Numbered from the stretch's first letter, positions 25,902 to 35,393 are shown. The stretch: DNA of 64,000 nucleotides from Vulcanisaeta thermophila (GCF_001748385.1 NZ_BCLI01000001.1:537177-601176), one strand, 5' to 3'. Notes: generated by a model from the letters alone, not told the origin. A program made the numbers and translations.

Positions 25902-26682
25902 GCTCGTCGAGCATGAGTTTCTGGATAATCCAAGGATGAGCCTGGCGGTTGAGGAGGCTATTTTTAGGCTTATGATTCTTGGTAAATCACCACCAACCTT
26001 CTGGTTTTGGAGGCATAGGAATGCTGTGATTATAGGTAAGTTTCAGATCGCGGAGGAGGAGGTTAACATGGATGTTGCTCAACAGTACGGTGTGCAAATA
26101 GCCAAGAGGGATACTGGTGGTGGTGCTGTGTATCAGGATCTCGGGAACTTGATATATTCAGTGATAATACCTGATGTCTACGGGGTCAGTAATGATGTTG
26201 TTAAAATGTATGAGATAATGATAAACCCGGTACTATTAGCATTTAAGAAGCTTGGTGTTAAGGCTGAGAGTCCTGGGCTTAATGATGTTGAGATTAATAA
26301 TAGGAAAGTCCTTGGTTCAGCCGCGAGTTTAAGGGAGGGTTTTGTGCTCTTTCACGCAACTATGCTCATAAGGAGTAACCTGGATATGCTTGCCAAGGTC
26401 CTTAAGGTTCCGCGTACGAAACTTCAAGATAAGGGTGTTACTCAAGTTAGTCATAGGGTTGGTAATATTTATGATCTAACAGGTAAGGATATGGATGAGG
26501 TTAAGGAGGCATTGTTAAAGGGTTACTCGGAGTACCTGGGCTTTGAGTTTTACAAGGATGAGTTAACAGAACGTGAGCTCAAGCTTGGTGAGTACTTGTA
26601 CCATAATAAGTATAATAGGCCTGAGTGGGTTTTTAGTAGGGAGTTTATTAATGTCGAGATCCCCAGAGAATTAATTGAATGA
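25891..26682 (+). CDS. lplA: Lipoate-protein ligase catalytic subunit
   Basis: A 263-residue protein of the biotin/lipoate ligase fold: WFWRHRNAVIIGKFQ near residue 40, the RDTGGGAVYQDLGNL motif, and GSAASLREGFVLFHATML with the lysine-bearing NNRKVLGSAA segment. It joins lipoate to a lysine of lipoyl domains through lipoyl-AMP. The ATG at 25891 lies 11 bases before the end of lplB; upstream codons would extend the protein beyond the conserved start. It converges on the AcoX-like gene, overlapping its stop by 12 bases. Confidence 0.9.
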   Translation: MRVRLVEHEFLDNPRMSLAVEEAIFRLMILGKSPPTFWFWRHRNAVIIGKFQIAEEEVNMDVAQQYGVQIAKRDTGGGAVYQDLGNLIYSVIIPDVYGVSNDVVKMYEIMINPVLLAFKKLGVKAESPGLNDVEINNRKVLGSAASLREGFVLFHATMLIRSNLDMLAKVLKVPRTKLQDKGVTQVSHRVGNIYDLTGKDMDEVKEALLKGYSEYLGFEFYKDELTERELKLGEYLYHNKYNRPEWVFSREFINVEIPRELIE

Positions 26683-27681
26683 TTCAAAGAATCCCCTTTC
26701 CCTCGCTATACTAAGGGTTTTCTTGTAATCAATAATAAATGGGCCACTCCTAATAGCCTCGACTGTTAAATCACTCCCTGGATCGACCAGGAACTCCCTC
26801 TCACCATCTAGGGCTATTAATGTTGAGCCAGGGCTCAAATGAATTCTCTCTCCAAGTCTCACCTCCCTAACCTCTGCAATACTAATTTTGCTCATTTTAC
26901 CTGGTGTTATTGCAGCCCTGAATGACTTACCGGCTCCATTCCTTGATAATCTAACGTACACAGCCTCATCATTCTCATGCCCAACCTCCTTAAATAAGCC
27001 GGCTATTGATGATAAGCCAATGTTATACGGAGCACAGAGTACAGCAAATACCTCCCTTATGTACTCGGGTTCCCAAATTGCCCTGGCACCTACGTATTGG
27101 TACGATGTAGATACTACATCGACTATCGCCACATCCCTGTATTCACCGTCCTCATAAACCCTAATAACCTTACTCTTATATGTGCCCTCTTCAATTTTAA
27201 CGTAACCAAGCACTATGGCTGCGACAGCCTCTGCTGCGACGGTGGCCTCTATCATGTATGGGAATACATTATTCGTACCAGTCGATATGGGCATGACGGG
27301 TACCTCAATACCTGTCTTAGCAATTATCCTATTAGTCCCATCACCACCAAGGACTATTAACGCGTCAATCTTACCAATCATATACCTAACGGCATCGTAC
27401 GTATCCACCCAGGTACCACTAACCCTTATTGGTGCGTACTCGTATTCAATATCCTCAATAGCATTATTTGGTAATGAGTGAAGTGCCGTGGTTACGATGC
27501 CATCGGGTTCGGGCATTATTATGTACCTGTTAATACCGAGGTCAAGAAAGGTCATTATTAATTTACGCACAATGTTCATCTTCTCAGAATTATCAAAAAC
27601 ACTGGCATAGGCAACCAATCTTCTAATATCCCTACCAGCCTGTGGGTTAACTACGAGGCCCACCACGGGGCTTCTAGGCAT
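26671..27681 (-). CDS. AcoX/NAD kinase-like protein, copy 1
   Basis: A 336-residue protein with the NAD/diacylglycerol kinase fold: VGLVVNPQAGRDIRRL at the start, LIVLGGDGTNRIIA (the GGDG nucleotide motif) near residue 112, and PVMPISTGTNNVFPY. Proteins of this kind (AcoX) accompany acetoin dehydrogenase genes, but their reaction is not established. Another copy lies at 29819-30793; together they flank the E1 alpha-beta pair. The ATG is leaderless below a TAAATAAATAA region near 27706. The context supports a role in the dehydrogenase island, possibly in cofactor supply. Confidence 0.75.
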   Translation of the reverse strand: MPRSPVVGLVVNPQAGRDIRRLVAYASVFDNSEKMNIVRKLIMTFLDLGINRYIIMPEPDGIVTTALHSLPNNAIEDIEYEYAPIRVSGTWVDTYDAVRYMIGKIDALIVLGGDGTNRIIAKTGIEVPVMPISTGTNNVFPYMIEATVAAEAVAAIVLGYVKIEEGTYKSKVIRVYEDGEYRDVAIVDVVSTSYQYVGARAIWEPEYIREVFAVLCAPYNIGLSSIAGLFKEVGHENDEAVYVRLSRNGAGKSFRAAITPGKMSKISIAEVREVRLGERIHLSPGSTLIALDGEREFLVDPGSDLTVEAIRSGPFIIDYKKTLSIARERGFFESFN

Positions 27682-27796
27682 TAATGAGCATGTATCTATT
27701 ATTATTTATTTACTTTATGTTACAAATTACATTCATGATCCGTAGACATTACGAATAAGATAAAACTTAAAAAGAAGTGAAATTAGAAATATTACT

Positions 27797-28807
27797 ATGG
27801 CACAGAGAGAGGAGTTAAGTAAGGATAAGCTTATGTGGATGTATGAGACTATGGTCAAGATAAGGCTCCATGAAAATAAGGCCGCTGAGCTCTTCGCTCA
27901 GGGTAAGATTAAGGGTTTTGTACATTTGTATGTTGGTGAGGAGGCTGTGGCAACTGGTGTTATGGCTGCATTAAAGCCTGGTGATGTGATTACAGGGACT
28001 CATAGGAGTCATGGTCACTATATTGCCAAGGGTGGCGATCTAAAGGCATCCTTTGCGGAATTATTTGGTAAAAGGACAGGTAGTAATAAGGGTAAGGGTG
28101 GTTCAATGCATATTGCTGATCCAGGTATCGGTATGCTTGGTGCCAATGGAATGGTTGGTGGCGGTATACCACATGCGGTTGGTGCTGCGTTGGCCTTTAA
28201 GTTATTGGGTAAGGATAATGTGGCCGTTGCCTTCTTTGGAGAGGGTGGTTCAAACCAACAGAACTTCCATGAGGCAATTAACCTAGCCGCAATTTGGAAG
28301 CTTCCTGTGGTATTTGTCTGTGAAAATAATTTATACCAAATATCGCTTCATTACTCAAAGCAGCAATTAATAACTAGCGTTGCCGAGAGAGGTAAGGCCT
28401 ATGGAATACCTGGTGTCAGTGTTGATGGTCAGGACGTACTGGCAGTTTATGAGGCTGCTAGGGAGGCTGTTGAGAGGGCTAGGAGGGGTGAAGGACCAAC
28501 ACTAATTGAGGCTAAGACGTATAGGTTCAGGGGCCACTTTGAGGGTGATCCCGAGGTTTATAGGTCTAAGGAGGAGGTTGAGTGGTGGATTAATAATAAG
28601 GACCCAATAAAGTTATTCGAGAAGTACCTGTTAGAGAGAAATATAGCTACTAGGGATGAACTTGACGCGGTATGGAAGCGCGTGGCTAAGGAGATTGAGG
28701 ATGCTGTGAAGTTCGCTGAAGAGAGCCCATACCCAAGTCCTGAGGAGCTCTATGAGGATGTGTTTGCAAAGCCGACAAATGGGGTATTAGTTTGGAGGTG
28801 GGATTGA
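27797..28807 (+). CDS. 2-oxoacid/acetoin dehydrogenase E1 alpha subunit
   Basis: A 336-residue ThDP-dependent subunit. The cofactor motif reads FFGEGGSNQQNFHEAINLA to ENN (residues 147-178); the usual GDG is GEG here. The THRSHGHYIAKGGD and GKGGSMHIAD segments are typical of pyruvate or acetoin dehydrogenase E1 alpha. With E1 beta it decarboxylates a 2-oxo acid or cleaves acetoin and passes the acyl group to lipoyl-E2. The ATG is leaderless under ACTTAAAAAG at 27764-27773. It is followed 10 bases later by E1 beta. AcoX-like neighbours favour acetoin, but pyruvate or branched-chain acids remain possible. Confidence 0.85.
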   Translation: MAQREELSKDKLMWMYETMVKIRLHENKAAELFAQGKIKGFVHLYVGEEAVATGVMAALKPGDVITGTHRSHGHYIAKGGDLKASFAELFGKRTGSNKGKGGSMHIADPGIGMLGANGMVGGGIPHAVGAALAFKLLGKDNVAVAFFGEGGSNQQNFHEAINLAAIWKLPVVFVCENNLYQISLHYSKQQLITSVAERGKAYGIPGVSVDGQDVLAVYEAAREAVERARRGEGPTLIEAKTYRFRGHFEGDPEVYRSKEEVEWWINNKDPIKLFEKYLLERNIATRDELDAVWKRVAKEIEDAVKFAEESPYPSPEELYEDVFAKPTNGVLVWRWD

Positions 28808-28817
28808 GGTGGTGAAG

Positions 28818-29816
28818 ATGGCAAGTACAAGGGAGATAACGTTTGTACAAGCCCTGAACGAGGCGCTGGATTATGCAATGTCCGTGGATAAGAGGGTAAT
28901 AATAATGGGTGAGGATGTGGGTATTTATGGTGGTGTTTTTGGAGTTACAATGGGGCTATACGATAAATACGGCCCAGAGAGGGTTAGGGATACCCCAATA
29001 GCTGAGTCTGGTTTCATAGGGGCTGCGGTAGGCGCGGCAATGATGGGGTTAAAGCCAGTTGTTGAACTCATGTTCATAGACTTCTTGGGCGTGGCATTTG
29101 ATCAAATATATAACCAGGCAGCGAAGCTTAGATACATGACTGGTGGTAAGGTTAAGGTGCCCATGGTCCTCAGAACAGTGTGCGGTGCAGGTATTCAAGC
29201 GGCTGCTCAGCATTCTCAGTCATTACATGCATTATTTATTCACGTACCTGGGCTTAAGGTTGTGATTCCATCAACACCGTATGATGCCAAGGGTCTTTTA
29301 TTAACGGCGATACTTGATGAGGAGGACCCGGTGGTATTTATTGAGCATAAGATGCTCTACGGCATTAGGGGCCCGGTGCCTGAGGAGCCGTATAAAATAC
29401 CGTTTGGTGTAGCTGATGTTAAGAGGGAGGGTAAGGATGTCACTGTTATTGCAACGGCATGGATGGTGCACAGGGCCCTTGAGGCTGCTGATAAGTTGGC
29501 TGGTGAGGGTATTAGTGTCGAGGTTATTGATCCAAGGACCTTGGTGCCACTTGATGTTGATACGATACTGAACTCAATAAAGAAAACAGGTAGGCTTGTA
29601 GTTGTTGATGAGGGTTATCCAAGGGCGTCCTTTGCAACCGATATAGCGGCTCTTGCAGTGTCAAAGGCCTTTGAATACCTTAAGGCGCCAGTCAAGCTGG
29701 TCACGCCACCAGCAACACCGGTGCCGTTTAGTGAGGTTTTAGAGCGTGAGTGGATACCAAGTACTGAGAAGATAATGAAGGCAATAAGGGATGTTTATTA
29801 CTATAAGAGGCCATAA
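28818..29816 (+). CDS. 2-oxoacid/acetoin dehydrogenase E1 beta subunit
   Basis: A 332-residue transketolase-type subunit: IIMGEDVGIYGGVFGVT, RVRDTPIAESGFIGAAVGAA, AQHSQSLHALF, and a C-terminal domain with VIDPRTLVPLD and GRLVVVDEGY. It completes the E1 active site with the alpha subunit. Start: the ATG at 28818 is preceded by GAGGTGGTGAA, a strong ribosome site; a GTG at 28809 would overlap that site. The two E1 genes form an operon. Its stop is two bases from the stop of the convergent AcoX-like copy 2. Confidence 0.87.
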   Translation: MASTREITFVQALNEALDYAMSVDKRVIIMGEDVGIYGGVFGVTMGLYDKYGPERVRDTPIAESGFIGAAVGAAMMGLKPVVELMFIDFLGVAFDQIYNQAAKLRYMTGGKVKVPMVLRTVCGAGIQAAAQHSQSLHALFIHVPGLKVVIPSTPYDAKGLLLTAILDEEDPVVFIEHKMLYGIRGPVPEEPYKIPFGVADVKREGKDVTVIATAWMVHRALEAADKLAGEGISVEVIDPRTLVPLDVDTILNSIKKTGRLVVVDEGYPRASFATDIAALAVSKAFEYLKAPVKLVTPPATPVPFSEVLEREWIPSTEKIMKAIRDVYYYKRP

Positions 29817-29818
29817 TC

Positions 29819-30793
29819 TTATGAACAGTTAAAACATTGCCTTAAAAATAATTCCTGAATTGCCTTATTAACGTCTATTATAACAGGGCCTCCCTCATCA
29901 GCCATTACCTCAACATAGTCGCCATCGAATACCTCCACCTCTCGCTCGCCATCAAGCTCGATTGTATACGCCTTACTTATTGGTACTTTGACGCCTAACT
30001 TTATCTCCTCGACCTTATCAATACCTACGTTAGTTACATAACCAGGCATTAATATCGCCTTAATGTTGAATCTCGATCCGATTACCACATGAAGAATCCT
30101 ATCATTAGGTAAGCCATTAGGTTTCAGGGCAGCGCCTATTGATGCCAAACCAATACTAAGCGGTTTCACCAGTGATATGAAGACCTCAGTTACCATGTTA
30201 GGATTAGTCACAGCCCTTGCACCCTTAAATGGATAAAGGGTTGCTCCTAAATCGACCAATGCCTGGTCGATAACCTCACCATTTATTATTAATAATACCC
30301 TCTTTAACCTGTACATGGCATTAATAACTAAGCCATTAGCCACCGCAGCTGCAATGATGCCTGCCAGTGTACCATCGATGAAGTATGGTATTACGTTATT
30401 AGTACCAGTAGATATTGGGAGTAATGGAGTATTACCAGAGACCTTAGATGCGACTCTTACGGTACCATCACCACCGAGGATCACTATACTACCTACGTTT
30501 TCCTTAACCATCTCCCTAACGGCATTGACAGTGTCTGTATAATCGCCTTTGGGTTTCATATCTATAAAGCTCCACTTGAGGTTTAATTGCGGTAAATCCC
30601 AAAGTGCGTGAGCCGCAATTCCATAGAAATCCGGCATTATTAGGACTTCACCAACGCCCACGGCTTCAATACCCTTTAATAAACTCTTAACAATACGCGC
30701 CTTTTGCATAATATCGACAAAGCCTGCCGTTGACGTGGCCCTCCTAATATCTGTTCCAGATACTGGATTAACTATTAGACCAACCTTATGCAA
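29819..30793 (-). CDS. AcoX/NAD kinase-like protein, copy 2
   Basis: A 324-residue paralogue of the protein at 26671-27681: KVGLIVNPVSGTDIRRA, IVILGGDGTVRVASKV and LLPISTGTNNVIPYF. The start is a TTG at 30793 with GGTGAT four bases upstream; no ATG is in a suitable place. The gene sits between the E1 operon and the fused E1 gene on the minus strand. Role unknown; the GGDG and STGTNN motifs suggest nucleotide binding. Confidence 0.72.
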   Translation of the reverse strand: MHKVGLIVNPVSGTDIRRATSTAGFVDIMQKARIVKSLLKGIEAVGVGEVLIMPDFYGIAAHALWDLPQLNLKWSFIDMKPKGDYTDTVNAVREMVKENVGSIVILGGDGTVRVASKVSGNTPLLPISTGTNNVIPYFIDGTLAGIIAAAVANGLVINAMYRLKRVLLIINGEVIDQALVDLGATLYPFKGARAVTNPNMVTEVFISLVKPLSIGLASIGAALKPNGLPNDRILHVVIGSRFNIKAILMPGYVTNVGIDKVEEIKLGVKVPISKAYTIELDGEREVEVFDGDYVEVMADEGGPVIIDVNKAIQELFLRQCFNCS

Positions 30794-30840
30794 TGATAAT
30801 CACCATTTATTTTTAAAGCGAGGTATTAATTAACCTATTC

Positions 30841-32883
30841 TCATCTATACTTCATTAATTCCTTAACAGTATCCACTATCCTATCTACCGATGGTATTAT
30901 AAACTGCTCAAGGGGTCTGCTGTAGGGTATTGGCACATCAGGCACGGCCAATCTCTTAAAGGGCGCCTTTAGGTAACCATAAGCCTCCTCGAGTACTATA
31001 GCCGCTACTTCACCGGTTAAGCCAAAGCTTAGGTAGTCCTCGTCTACGACTAGTACCCTACCTGTCTTCTTAACGCTGTTTATGATCGTCTCCTTATCAA
31101 GGGGCTTTATTGTCCTTAAATCAATAACCTCGACACTAATACCCTCACCAGCCAACTTATCAGCAGCCTCCAATGCGTAGTGTACCATGAGACCTGCTGT
31201 GATAATGGTAATGTCCTTACCCTCCCTGGCAATTCTAGCCCTGCCAATTGGTACAGTATACTCTTCCTCGGGCACGTGAGTCAATGCGGTCTTCGGGTAC
31301 GACATCCACGGCAAACCTAGGATTTTCTTATGGAACATGTATACCACGGGGTCGTCATCCCTAATGGCACTTATCATTAATCCCTTGGCATCATACGAAT
31401 TAGAGGGCACTACTACTTTGAGCCCAGGTACATGGGCAAATAGGGCATAGAGCACTTGGGAGTGCTGAGCCGCGTCATTATATCCACCACCGATTGCGGT
31501 TGTTAGAACAATGGGCATCTTAACCTGCCCACCAGACATGTAGTGGTTCTTGGCCATGTGATTGAATATTTGATCAAATGCCACGCCCAAGAAGTCCACA
31601 AACATAAGTTCCACTATTGGTCTCATACCAACCGCAGCAGCGCCCACGGCGGCCCCAATAAAGCCAGCCTCAGAAATAGGAGTATCCCTAACCCTCTCAG
31701 GCCCAAACTTGGCACATAGGCCTTGGGTTATACCAAATATGCCGTTATAGGCACAAACATCCTCGCCCATGTAGAATACCCTTGGATCACGCTCCATTTC
31801 CTGCGCTATTGCCTCTGAAATCGCCATATACGCAGGCAATACCCTACCACTCATGGACGGCCAACCAACATCAGCTTTACCAACCGGCTCCGGCGATGAA
31901 AATACATCTCTAAGGGCCTCCTCAGGCTCTGGATATGGACTATCTAAGGCGAATTTGATTGCTTCATCAACCTCAGCCCTGGCCCTAGCCTGTATCTGGG
32001 AATCCTCCTTTTCGTCAAGCCAACCTCTCCTCATTAATTCATCCCTAACCCTAATTATTGGATCCTTCTTCCTAAGCTCCTCAACCTCCTCCTTAGGTCT
32101 ATAAACCTCGGGATCGCCCTCAAAATGTCCATAAAATCTATAAGTCTCTATTTCAATTAGTGTTGGTCCTTCACCCCTCCTAGCCCTCTCAACAGCCTCC
32201 CTAGCGGCTTCGAATAAGGCGAATAAGTCATTATCGGGTACGAAGACCCCAGGTATTCCGTAAGCCGTAGCCCTGTCGCTATTCCTAGTTATTGCTGTTG
32301 ACTTTGATTTAGGCGTTGATATCGCCCATTTATTATCCTCAATTATGAATATCGCTGGTAACTTCCAAATTGCGGCTAAATTCAAAGCTTCATGGAAAGT
32401 ACCCTGGTTAGCCGCGCCGTCACCACCATAGGCAACTGCTACATTATTCTTCCCCTGAAGCTTAAAAGCCAACGCAGCACCAATAGCTTGCGGGAATGCT
32501 GCACCAACGATTCCACTGCATGCAAAATTAACCGTTGAATCAAACAAATGCATATGCCCACCTTTACCCTTACCAAGCCCTGTCTTTTTCCCAAAAATCT
32601 CAGCTGCCAGCTTCTTTAAATCAACGCCCTTAGCAATAGCCACATGATGAGCTCTGTGGGTTGCAAATACTGCATCCTGCGGAGTTAGATGAATCATAAC
32701 CCCCACCGCAGCCGGTTCCTGACCAGCTGCTAAGTGCATCTCACCTGGTATTGGACCAGCACCTATGTCAAAAATAGGGGTCTTACCCTCCCAATACCAC
32801 TTCCTTATCGTATCCTCAAAATAACGTATCTTAACCATTAACTCGTACATCTTTAAGGCAGTATCTCTTGTTAGCTCAACCAT
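30841..32883 (-). CDS. Fused E1 alpha-beta 2-oxoacid dehydrogenase
   Basis: A 680-residue protein that contains both E1 subunits in one chain. The alpha part (about 1-330) has THRAHHVAIAKGVD, GKGGHMHLFD and AYGGDGAANQGTFHEALNLA with EDN in place of ENN; the beta part (about 350-680) has MGEDVCAYNGIFGITQ, RVRDTPISEAGFIGAAVGAA and AQHSQVLYALF. It is a different enzyme from the separate E1 pair nearby, although the sequence is clearly related. Start: the ATG at 32883, rather than a TTG at 32886; a box near 32912 fits. It is 47 bases upstream of AcoX-like copy 2 and probably shares its mRNA. Confidence 0.88.
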   Translation of the reverse strand: MVELTRDTALKMYELMVKIRYFEDTIRKWYWEGKTPIFDIGAGPIPGEMHLAAGQEPAAVGVMIHLTPQDAVFATHRAHHVAIAKGVDLKKLAAEIFGKKTGLGKGKGGHMHLFDSTVNFACSGIVGAAFPQAIGAALAFKLQGKNNVAVAYGGDGAANQGTFHEALNLAAIWKLPAIFIIEDNKWAISTPKSKSTAITRNSDRATAYGIPGVFVPDNDLFALFEAAREAVERARRGEGPTLIEIETYRFYGHFEGDPEVYRPKEEVEELRKKDPIIRVRDELMRRGWLDEKEDSQIQARARAEVDEAIKFALDSPYPEPEEALRDVFSSPEPVGKADVGWPSMSGRVLPAYMAISEAIAQEMERDPRVFYMGEDVCAYNGIFGITQGLCAKFGPERVRDTPISEAGFIGAAVGAAAVGMRPIVELMFVDFLGVAFDQIFNHMAKNHYMSGGQVKMPIVLTTAIGGGYNDAAQHSQVLYALFAHVPGLKVVVPSNSYDAKGLMISAIRDDDPVVYMFHKKILGLPWMSYPKTALTHVPEEEYTVPIGRARIAREGKDITIITAGLMVHYALEAADKLAGEGISVEVIDLRTIKPLDKETIINSVKKTGRVLVVDEDYLSFGLTGEVAAIVLEEAYGYLKAPFKRLAVPDVPIPYSRPLEQFIIPSVDRIVDTVKELMKYR

Positions 32884-33315
32884 CAAATTAAATAAAGTTA
32901 ATCAATATTAAAGCTTTACTTACAGTGTAATTAATGATTTAATATAATTATGATACAATGTTTTGTAAATAATTTCATATATACAGATTAAAATAAATAT
33001 TATCTTAATGCTATATATAGTCTATACATAGTAATGTTTTATTCATTATATACCTATGATGAATAAAAATTAGAATTTCTAACTAAGATTATAAGGTGAA
33101 ATTTAAGACGGTAAAACATGATTTATTACTAATGACTTTTCTATTTATGAATATAGCAAACTAGACATTGTTTTCGTTAAGTACTCCCTAGTTGTTAAGT
33201 TTAGTTTTAGCATGACAAACAAGGTTAATTATTAGACGAGGAAGCTTAATCTTAAGTAAGAGTGTTCCTTTGCTGACTGGTAGGACTTTATATGAGAGTG
33301 ATAGGTATGAGGTTA
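32884..33315. other. AT-rich spacer, no gene
   Basis: Very AT-rich; it holds the promoter of the fused E1 gene but no supported coding frame or RNA. Confidence 0.5.
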
Positions 33316-33420
33316 TTAAGCAGTCCCCTGAAAGAGGTTATTCAGATCAATGTTTATTACAATGTACATATTATCCTTAATAACATCCAACGCCTCATCA
33401 ACATCCACAACCTTATTCAT
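33316..33420 (-). pseudogene. Fragment resembling a CoA-transferase alpha N-terminus
   Basis: A 34-codon frame reads NKVVDVDEALDVIKDNMYIV and then stops. The first 20 residues resemble the N-terminus of 3-oxoacid CoA-transferase alpha subunits (KVV-----A---IKDG). A palindromic CTTTATAAAG (33452-33461) lies about 37 bases upstream of the ATG at 33420, so the promoter may still be present. Too short for certainty; it could be a real small gene. Confidence 0.35.
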
Positions 33421-33559
33421 TATTAATCAGTTATGAAACTCGAAATTTATATCTTTATAAAGATGCATTTTGCCTCTCTTCTTAATTATTACACTTGACA
33501 AGAATACGTAAAAATAAATAAATACAGCCATAAGAGACGCAGCAAATAATAATGAGAAT

Positions 33560-34034
33560 TCAGAATAAAAAGCTAAAAACAGTGAAAGCTAAAATTATTG
33601 TAGCCCCAGCATTGATTAATGTAAGTATAGTCTTTGGGCCATTAAGGGTTATGCCTCTACTTTGAGCGAAACTCCAAATAACACTTGTCGGCTCAACATC
33701 TATGGTTATCGAGGGCCCATTAATCCTAAGTGCGTCTGCTGGCAGCACATTAGGTACTGTTGCGTAATTAATCCTAGCTATGGGTATTCACGACACCTGA
33801 ACAGAATCAAGACCAAGCACATGTGTCGATGAGATATACTCTATTTCCTCAGTAACCCTCTGAATTATGAACATACCATTGATACCAAACCTCTCAAGGG
33901 CATACTTATAGGCTTCCTCGAAGCTGTCAAAAACACCCTGCACCTCACTGTCTTTAATAACCACGTACTTATCTCTATTACTTACCCAGTAACTCAGGTA
34001 GCTTAGCCTTAAAAGCCTCATATTCTCTAAGCAT
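33560..34034 (-). pseudogene. Broken retropepsin-like locus
   Basis: From the ATG at 34034 the frame reads MLREYEAFKAKLPELL, then continues in a shifted frame as NRDKYVVIKDSEVQGVFDSFEEAYKYALERFG. The spacing fits one extra base near CTGGGTAAG. It ends with TGA at 33788 but stays open in the same frame: ATVPNVLPADALRINGPSI and, later, LTLINAGATIIL. The last part resembles the catalytic LIDTGA of clan AA aspartic proteases, with D changed to N. After that, similarity ends. A small protein of this type often precedes such proteases. The whole locus looks decayed. Confidence 0.5.
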
Positions 34035-34154
34035 CCAATCAGGTGGGGTAACGAAGAAAGTCGTAACTATTCTATTTGATTTAAATATAATTTCATGACC
34101 ATGATAATAATGTGTCCACGAATTATGCTAGGTCAAAACCAACTATGGTTACCT

Positions 34155-34188
34155 ATTAGGAGACCGCCACCCTATCCATGCTAAGCTA
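34155..34188 (-). other. Mutated copy of the 5' half of tRNA-Arg
   Basis: TTAGGAGACCGCC... at 34156-34188 matches the tRNA-Arg(CCT) gene at 20724-20756 in 29 of 33 bases, covering position 8 to the anticodon loop (nothing of the 3' half remains). All four differences are transitions, and three fall in the D-stem or anticodon stem where they would still allow G-U pairing. The acceptor sequence differs (GGGTCTA). It may be a relic of element insertion at a tRNA, or a split-tRNA half. Confidence 0.5.
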
Positions 34189-34473
34189 TAGACCCGGTTC
34201 CATGTATATGACTTTCCTCATCATTCTTAAGCTTTTTATGTCGTTGGGATTTAGTTGCTTTGTTAAGGGTTCCTGGGCTTGTCTTCAGGTTATTCGTTAA
34301 TTGCCCTGAGTACCAAGATATCTAAGCGCCTCAGATGCTGGGAGCGGACCCATGCAATGCTGACCATCATAATCATGGTGTGAGTGTTTTAAGTGCCATG
34401 TAATTGTAATTACTATGGGTGAGCAATGCGTTTATCGAGGGTGTGGGACCCCATTGTTAAAGTTATTTACTGG

Positions 34474-35283
34474 TCACAGCACAATCGTTAAGCCGACACC
34501 GCCCACCCTGGCTGCGTTAGGCATGGCTTTCTGGAGCTCTGCCATACCGATTACCCCGGTGCAGTGGGTCCCGACAACAACGCTCGGTGATTTACTAGTT
34601 AGGTAATTAACGGCTTGCCTAATCCTATCGCCACTGAGGCCGAGGAAGTGAAGGCCGCCAATTACTGCGTAGACTTCCTTAAGCCCTGTTACCTGTAGCC
34701 CGTACTCCACGATATTCTCAACACCTGAGTGCCCGCAGCCCGTTATTACCACCAATCCCTTTGGGTGCTTTATGTATAGTGCCATGTCGTCAGGCACCTC
34801 ATCGGTTACACCACCCACGTGCGATGGGCCCCACCTCCTCGGTATTTGCCCCGAAACCACTACGTCACTGCCTATCCAATAGGGTTCCTTGATTAGGATC
34901 AGCCTCACGCCCTTGCTCTCCAGGTAATCCCTTGTGAAGTCCACGCTTATGTCTGTCAACCTGCCCTCCTCATCCTTAGCGTAGGCCCTTGTGAACAGGT
35001 TCTCGTGGGCGATCATAGTTATTGGCCTAGACCTGGCCTCGAGGAACCTCCTCACGCCGCCCGTGTGGTCTATATGCCTATGGCTAATCACGAGGTAATC
35101 GGGCTCATCAACATCTATGCCCAGGGCCCTCATGTTATTGAGTAGTGCCGTTCCCGTTAGCCCAGTGTCATAGAGTATCCTGTAATCATGCACATAAGCC
35201 GCAAACCCCCACTCACTAATTAATCGCTTGCTCAATGATGTGAGTTGTGTGGCGTAGTTATCCACAAGTATTGTTACCCTCAC
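34474..35283 (-). CDS. Metallo-beta-lactamase fold hydrolase
   Basis: A 269-residue MBL protein with HxHxDH at H68-H73 (VISHRHIDHTGG), a later GCGHSGVENI histidine and VIGGLHFLG. The arrangement is that of the group annotated as 7,8-dihydropterin-6-methyl-4-(beta-D-ribofuranosyl)aminobenzene-5'-phosphate synthase-like, but the true substrate is unknown. The GTG at 35283 is leaderless below an AAATTTAAG box near 35309. Cytoplasmic. Confidence 0.8.
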   Translation of the reverse strand: MRVTILVDNYATQLTSLSKRLISEWGFAAYVHDYRILYDTGLTGTALLNNMRALGIDVDEPDYLVISHRHIDHTGGVRRFLEARSRPITMIAHENLFTRAYAKDEEGRLTDISVDFTRDYLESKGVRLILIKEPYWIGSDVVVSGQIPRRWGPSHVGGVTDEVPDDMALYIKHPKGLVVITGCGHSGVENIVEYGLQVTGLKEVYAVIGGLHFLGLSGDRIRQAVNYLTSKSPSVVVGTHCTGVIGMAELQKAMPNAARVGGVGLTIVL

Positions 35284-35393
35284 GCAGTAAATACTGCAGA
35301 CATAAATTTAAGCATTACTTAACACGAATACAAATTAATAATTAACAATCACATGAGATGGGTATAAATTAATGTGATGAGGTAATTGACATA

